Source: UBA4744 sp963718995 (GTDB taxonomy: Bacteria > Actinomycetota > Acidimicrobiia > Spongiisociales > UBA4744). From it: a DNA stretch of 64,000 nucleotides. This document shows, in pieces, positions 61,694-64,000 of this stretch. Every line of letters starts with the position of its first letter. The first letter of the stretch is position 1. Position numbers and translations under genes: made by a program. The notes beneath the pieces were generated by a model, which worked only from the letters and a program-made list of their open reading frames with translations, had not been told where the DNA came from and did not search any database. Where the stretch lies: NCBI GenBank assembly GCA_963718995.1, contig CAVRAP010000021.1, forward strand, positions 124,001 to 188,000. The letters run 5' to 3'.

Positions 61694-63123
61694 ATGGATT
61701 CGGCCTCTCTCACTGAACCCCCCGGTTCGCTCCCGACTCCCGGAGTACCTCATCGCTTGTGGTTGGCAGTCGGTGGGTTGATTGCGCTCGTGATCGCCAC
61801 CTGGATTCCGGCCATGGGGTTGCGGCTGGGAGACTCGCACGAAGGCCGCATCCTTGGTCGTTTCGCGCTCTCACGTTCGCAATTTCTGGGAAATGGGACC
61901 CCTCGGGTCTGGCCTCGCTTCGAACTGGGAGCCGATGTACTCAACTCCCTATGCGCATCATCCGCCGCTCACGAACGCCCTCATGGTCGCATCCTCCGCA
62001 GTATTTGGACAGGGCGAGTTCGCTCTCAGGGTTCCCGGGGTACCTCGCCGGAGTTCTCTCTCTGGTAGCTCTGGCAGCCCTGTTACGGGCGGTACAGATG
62101 CCAACCGGACCGACCCTTATCTCCTTGGTAGCGCTCACCGTTACCCCCTTCTTCTGGGTGTTTGCTCGCTTGGGGCTCGGGTTCGTTCTGATCGTTTCCC
62201 TGGCAGTGGCGATCGTGAAGTTGCGAAGCGTCGAAACTCCTTCCGCTTGGTTGACCGGTTCGGCGATCGCCATTGCGTTTCTCACGGTGATGGGGTCCTG
62301 GGAGGGGGCGTTGGCGGCTGCGCTGCTCGGCGCGTGGTTGTGGCGCGGCCGCGGTCTTGACCGAACGACCGTGCTGGTCGGCCTGGCCATGGTGGCCGGG
62401 TTGGTGATCTCCCTGGCGTGGATCTCCTATGCGGCCGGGTTGGGGACGCTCACGGCTCAGGCCGCCGATCGTGCCGAAGGGATCGAATTTTCGTGGATCG
62501 ATTGGATCATCCGCCAGGGAGCCTTTGCTGCCAGGCTCGTCCCCTGGTGGTATCTGGCGTTGACCGTGCCGGCGTTAGCGGCCGGCATGATCGATCGGCG
62601 TACCCGGGTGGTCACGACGACCATGCTGGCCGTCGCTTTGATCTTTGGCTTCGGCCTGGCCCAGAACGTGTGGATTCACGAGTACTGGAATTACCTGGGC
62701 CTCGCCGTGGTCACCCTCGGTGGGGCCGCCCTGGCTGATGCTGTTCACCGGCGGTTGCGAGGCCACGGTGCACGGCTCGCGGCTTCGGGGTCGGCGTCGG
62801 GCTGGTGGTCCAATTCGCACTTCTCTTGACCGGCGCGGTGCCGGATCAGTATTTCAACGTCCCGGCCGATGCCGGGCGTTTGGTTCGTGGAACAGCGACC
62901 TCCCGCCGGACAAATAGTGGCCTGGGTCGGCCCGAATATCCCGACTCCGCGCTGGCTCGCCTACTACTGGGATCTACCGGCTCGTAGCCTTGATGGGTCC
63001 GACCGCGGTCGGGCGATGGAGGGCGACCTGATGCTGATCAGGTTGAGCAAGCCACCGCAAGGGATGTCAGAAGATGTCGCGAAGAGGACAGTTGCGCAGA
63101 TGGGCGAGTACGCGGTCGGTTAA
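61694..63123 (+). CDS. GT-C-like membrane glycosyltransferase (copy 1), four frameshifts
   Basis: About 475 residues if restored. Pieces in order: LWLAVGGLIALVIATWIPAM and GDSHEGRILGRFAL (frame 1); NFWEMGPLGSGLASNW and TPYAHHPPLTNALMVAS (after about 61865); GYLAGVLSLVALAALLRAVQ to VHRRLRGHG (after about 62038, an extra G in a G-run); VVQFALLLTGAVPDQYFN (after about 62780); WFVEQRPPAGQIVAWVGPNI to the stop (after about 62878). The acidic first loop (DSHEGR) and the HHPPL loop are typical of PMT/ArnT-like GT-C enzymes that use polyprenyl-phosphate sugars. Four separate breaks with all motifs kept argue for poor sequence here. Confidence 0.72.
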
Positions 63124-63153
63124 CGTCGGGGATATCTCATCGGAGGAAGCACC

Positions 63154-64000
63154 ATAAAACACCGGACGAGCCTGTGGGGTTGGGCGGCCGTCGTGTTGAT
63201 GGGCCTGGTCGTGCTGGCCACCTGGGTGCCGGACCTGGCGTCTCCGCTTGGGAATAATCACGAGGGGCGCATCCTCGGACGTCTCGGACTCCATCTTGCA
63301 AATTTCTGGGACGATGGACCGTTCGCCTCCCGCCTGGCGAAGCGATTTCCGGCCCTGACGCCCCTGAGTATTACGCCCACCACCCGCCGCTGGTCAATGC
63401 TGTTCAGGTCGGCATCTCGGGGTTGTTCGGTCAGGGTGCAAGCCAGCTCCCGGTTGTTGGGCTACTTCTCCGGATTCGCCTCGGTCATCGCCATGGCCGC
63501 CCTGATGAGAGCCGTGCGGATTCGTTGGGCGCCGTTGCTCATTGCCCTCGGCGTCATGGTGGCCACCAACTTCTTCTGGGTGTACGGACGGCTTGGGGCC
63601 GGGTACTGGATCATTGTGGCGCTGGCCGCCGTCATCGTCCGATTGCGGGAGGCCGAAAGCCCCCCGGCCTGGCTCGTGAGCGTTGCGGTCGTAGCCGGTT
63701 TCGCCACGGCCATGCTGTCGTGGCCGGCCGTTATTGCGGCGGCACTGCTCGGTCTGTGGCTCCTCAAGGGCCGTGGCTTCGACCGCCCTACCGTGTATGT
63801 AGGGCTGGCGATGGTGCTCGGCGTCCTTCTCGACTTCGCCTGGATCCTTTATGCCACAGAACCGACCGAACTGGCCGAACACACGGCAAGCCGAACGACC
63901 GACCTGCGATTCACCGCCGGCGAGTTCTTCGTTCGCCAGTGGCGGTGGCTAACCGAGCTCCTTCCTCCGTGGTACCTAGTACTCGCGATCCCGGCCCTCG
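63154..64000 (+). CDS. GT-C-like membrane glycosyltransferase (copy 2), frameshifted, continues past the window
   Basis: Paralogue of the preceding gene. A good Shine-Dalgarno sequence (cggagg) is followed after seven bases by ATA at 63154, where the protein starts KHRTSLWGWAAVVLMGLVVL; ATA is probably a miscalled ATG. Then NNHEGRILGRLGLHLANFWD, after a shift near 63350 YYAHHPPLVNAVQVGISGLF, after a shift near 63440 LLGYFSGFASVIAMAALMRA, TNFFWVYGRLGAGYWIIVAL and an open end at 64000. It matches copy 1 segment by segment. Only the first about 280 residues are in view. Confidence 0.7.
   Translation, partial: MKHRTSLWGWAAVVLMGLVVLATWVPDLASPLGNNHEGRILGRLGLHLANFWDDGPFASRLAKRFPALTPLSITPTTRRWSMLFRSASRGCSVRVQASSRLLGYFSGFASVIAMAALMRAVRIRWAPLLIALGVMVATNFFWVYGRLGAGYWIIVALAAVIVRLREAESPPAWLVSVAVVAGFATAMLSWPAVIAAALLGLWLLKGRGFDRPTVYVGLAMVLGVLLDFAWILYATEPTELAEHTASRTTDLRFTAGEFFVRQWRWLTELLPPWYLVLAIPAL

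Noticed and set aside
1..64000. CRISPR arrays, insertion sequences, prophage, integrase or attachment sites
   Set aside because: None seen: no regularly spaced repeats, no transposase or integrase motifs, no tRNA-flanked repeats.

Overview
The window reads as chromosome of a high-GC actinobacterium, most likely class Acidimicrobiia or a close relative. This is inferred from gene content, not from a marker gene: there is no rRNA or tRNA. The pointers are dispersed SUF genes with a Rieske partner, an F420-type luciferase-like oxidoreductase, a family-5 uracil-DNA glycosylase, a 13E12-family remnant, surface repeats with a Cys-x6-Cys signature, and TANNNT -10 boxes placed so close to start codons that many mRNAs look leaderless.

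Layout. 1-4.9 kb: 3' part of glutamate synthase large subunit, sufB, and an SDR protein that lacks the catalytic Tyr and Lys. 4.9-9.8 kb: an accessory stretch with a propeller-like hypothetical, a lipoprotein alpha/beta-hydrolase divergent from an AraR-type GntR-LacI regulator, and a 13E12/DUF222 pseudogene. 9.8-16.7 kb: sigma-70 factor, lipoprotein glycoside hydrolase, DUF6159 membrane protein, UdgB, then sufD-Rieske-sufC. 16.7-24 kb: orphan histidine kinase, fumC, and a minus-strand sufC2-sufS-sufU operon, so SUF occupies three loci and has two SufC ATPases. 24-28.6 kb: membrane protein, zinc-ribbon and acyl-CoA mutase large subunit in an overlapping operon, small hypotheticals, a broken MBL hydrolase, a dodecin and a 30-residue membrane peptide. 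28.7-36.4 kb: lipoyl metabolism (E3, E2 and a LipB-LipA fusion), an M24 peptidase and transketolase.

37-64 kb is one large envelope-polysaccharide locus. It holds a Wzm/Wzt-type ABC exporter, a secreted GH26-like protein with surface repeats, GT2, a YbhN-like flippase-fold protein, a polysaccharide pyruvyl transferase fused to an FrhB-type Fe-S domain, a YfhO-like membrane protein, a giant methyltransferase-GT2-CgeB-CgeB protein, rmlC-B-A-D for dTDP-rhamnose, a DUF3048 protein, a WecB-like epimerase, a second YbhN/pyruvyl-transferase/GT2 set on the other strand, an SLH-like L,D-transpeptidase and two tandem GT-C-like membrane proteins. Together they would make activated sugars, assemble and decorate a glycan, export it and tie it to the wall.

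Caution on quality. Many otherwise well conserved genes are broken by single-base indels, densest at 35-45 kb and 61.8-63.5 kb and often in homopolymers. A pathway enzyme such as transketolase is unlikely to be truly dead, so most of these look like sequence errors. I annotate such genes as one span and state where the frame changes. The strongest novelty candidates are the LipB-LipA fusion, the pyruvyl-transferase-FrhB fusion, the giant four-domain glycosyltransferase and the shared promoter motif of the polysaccharide locus.
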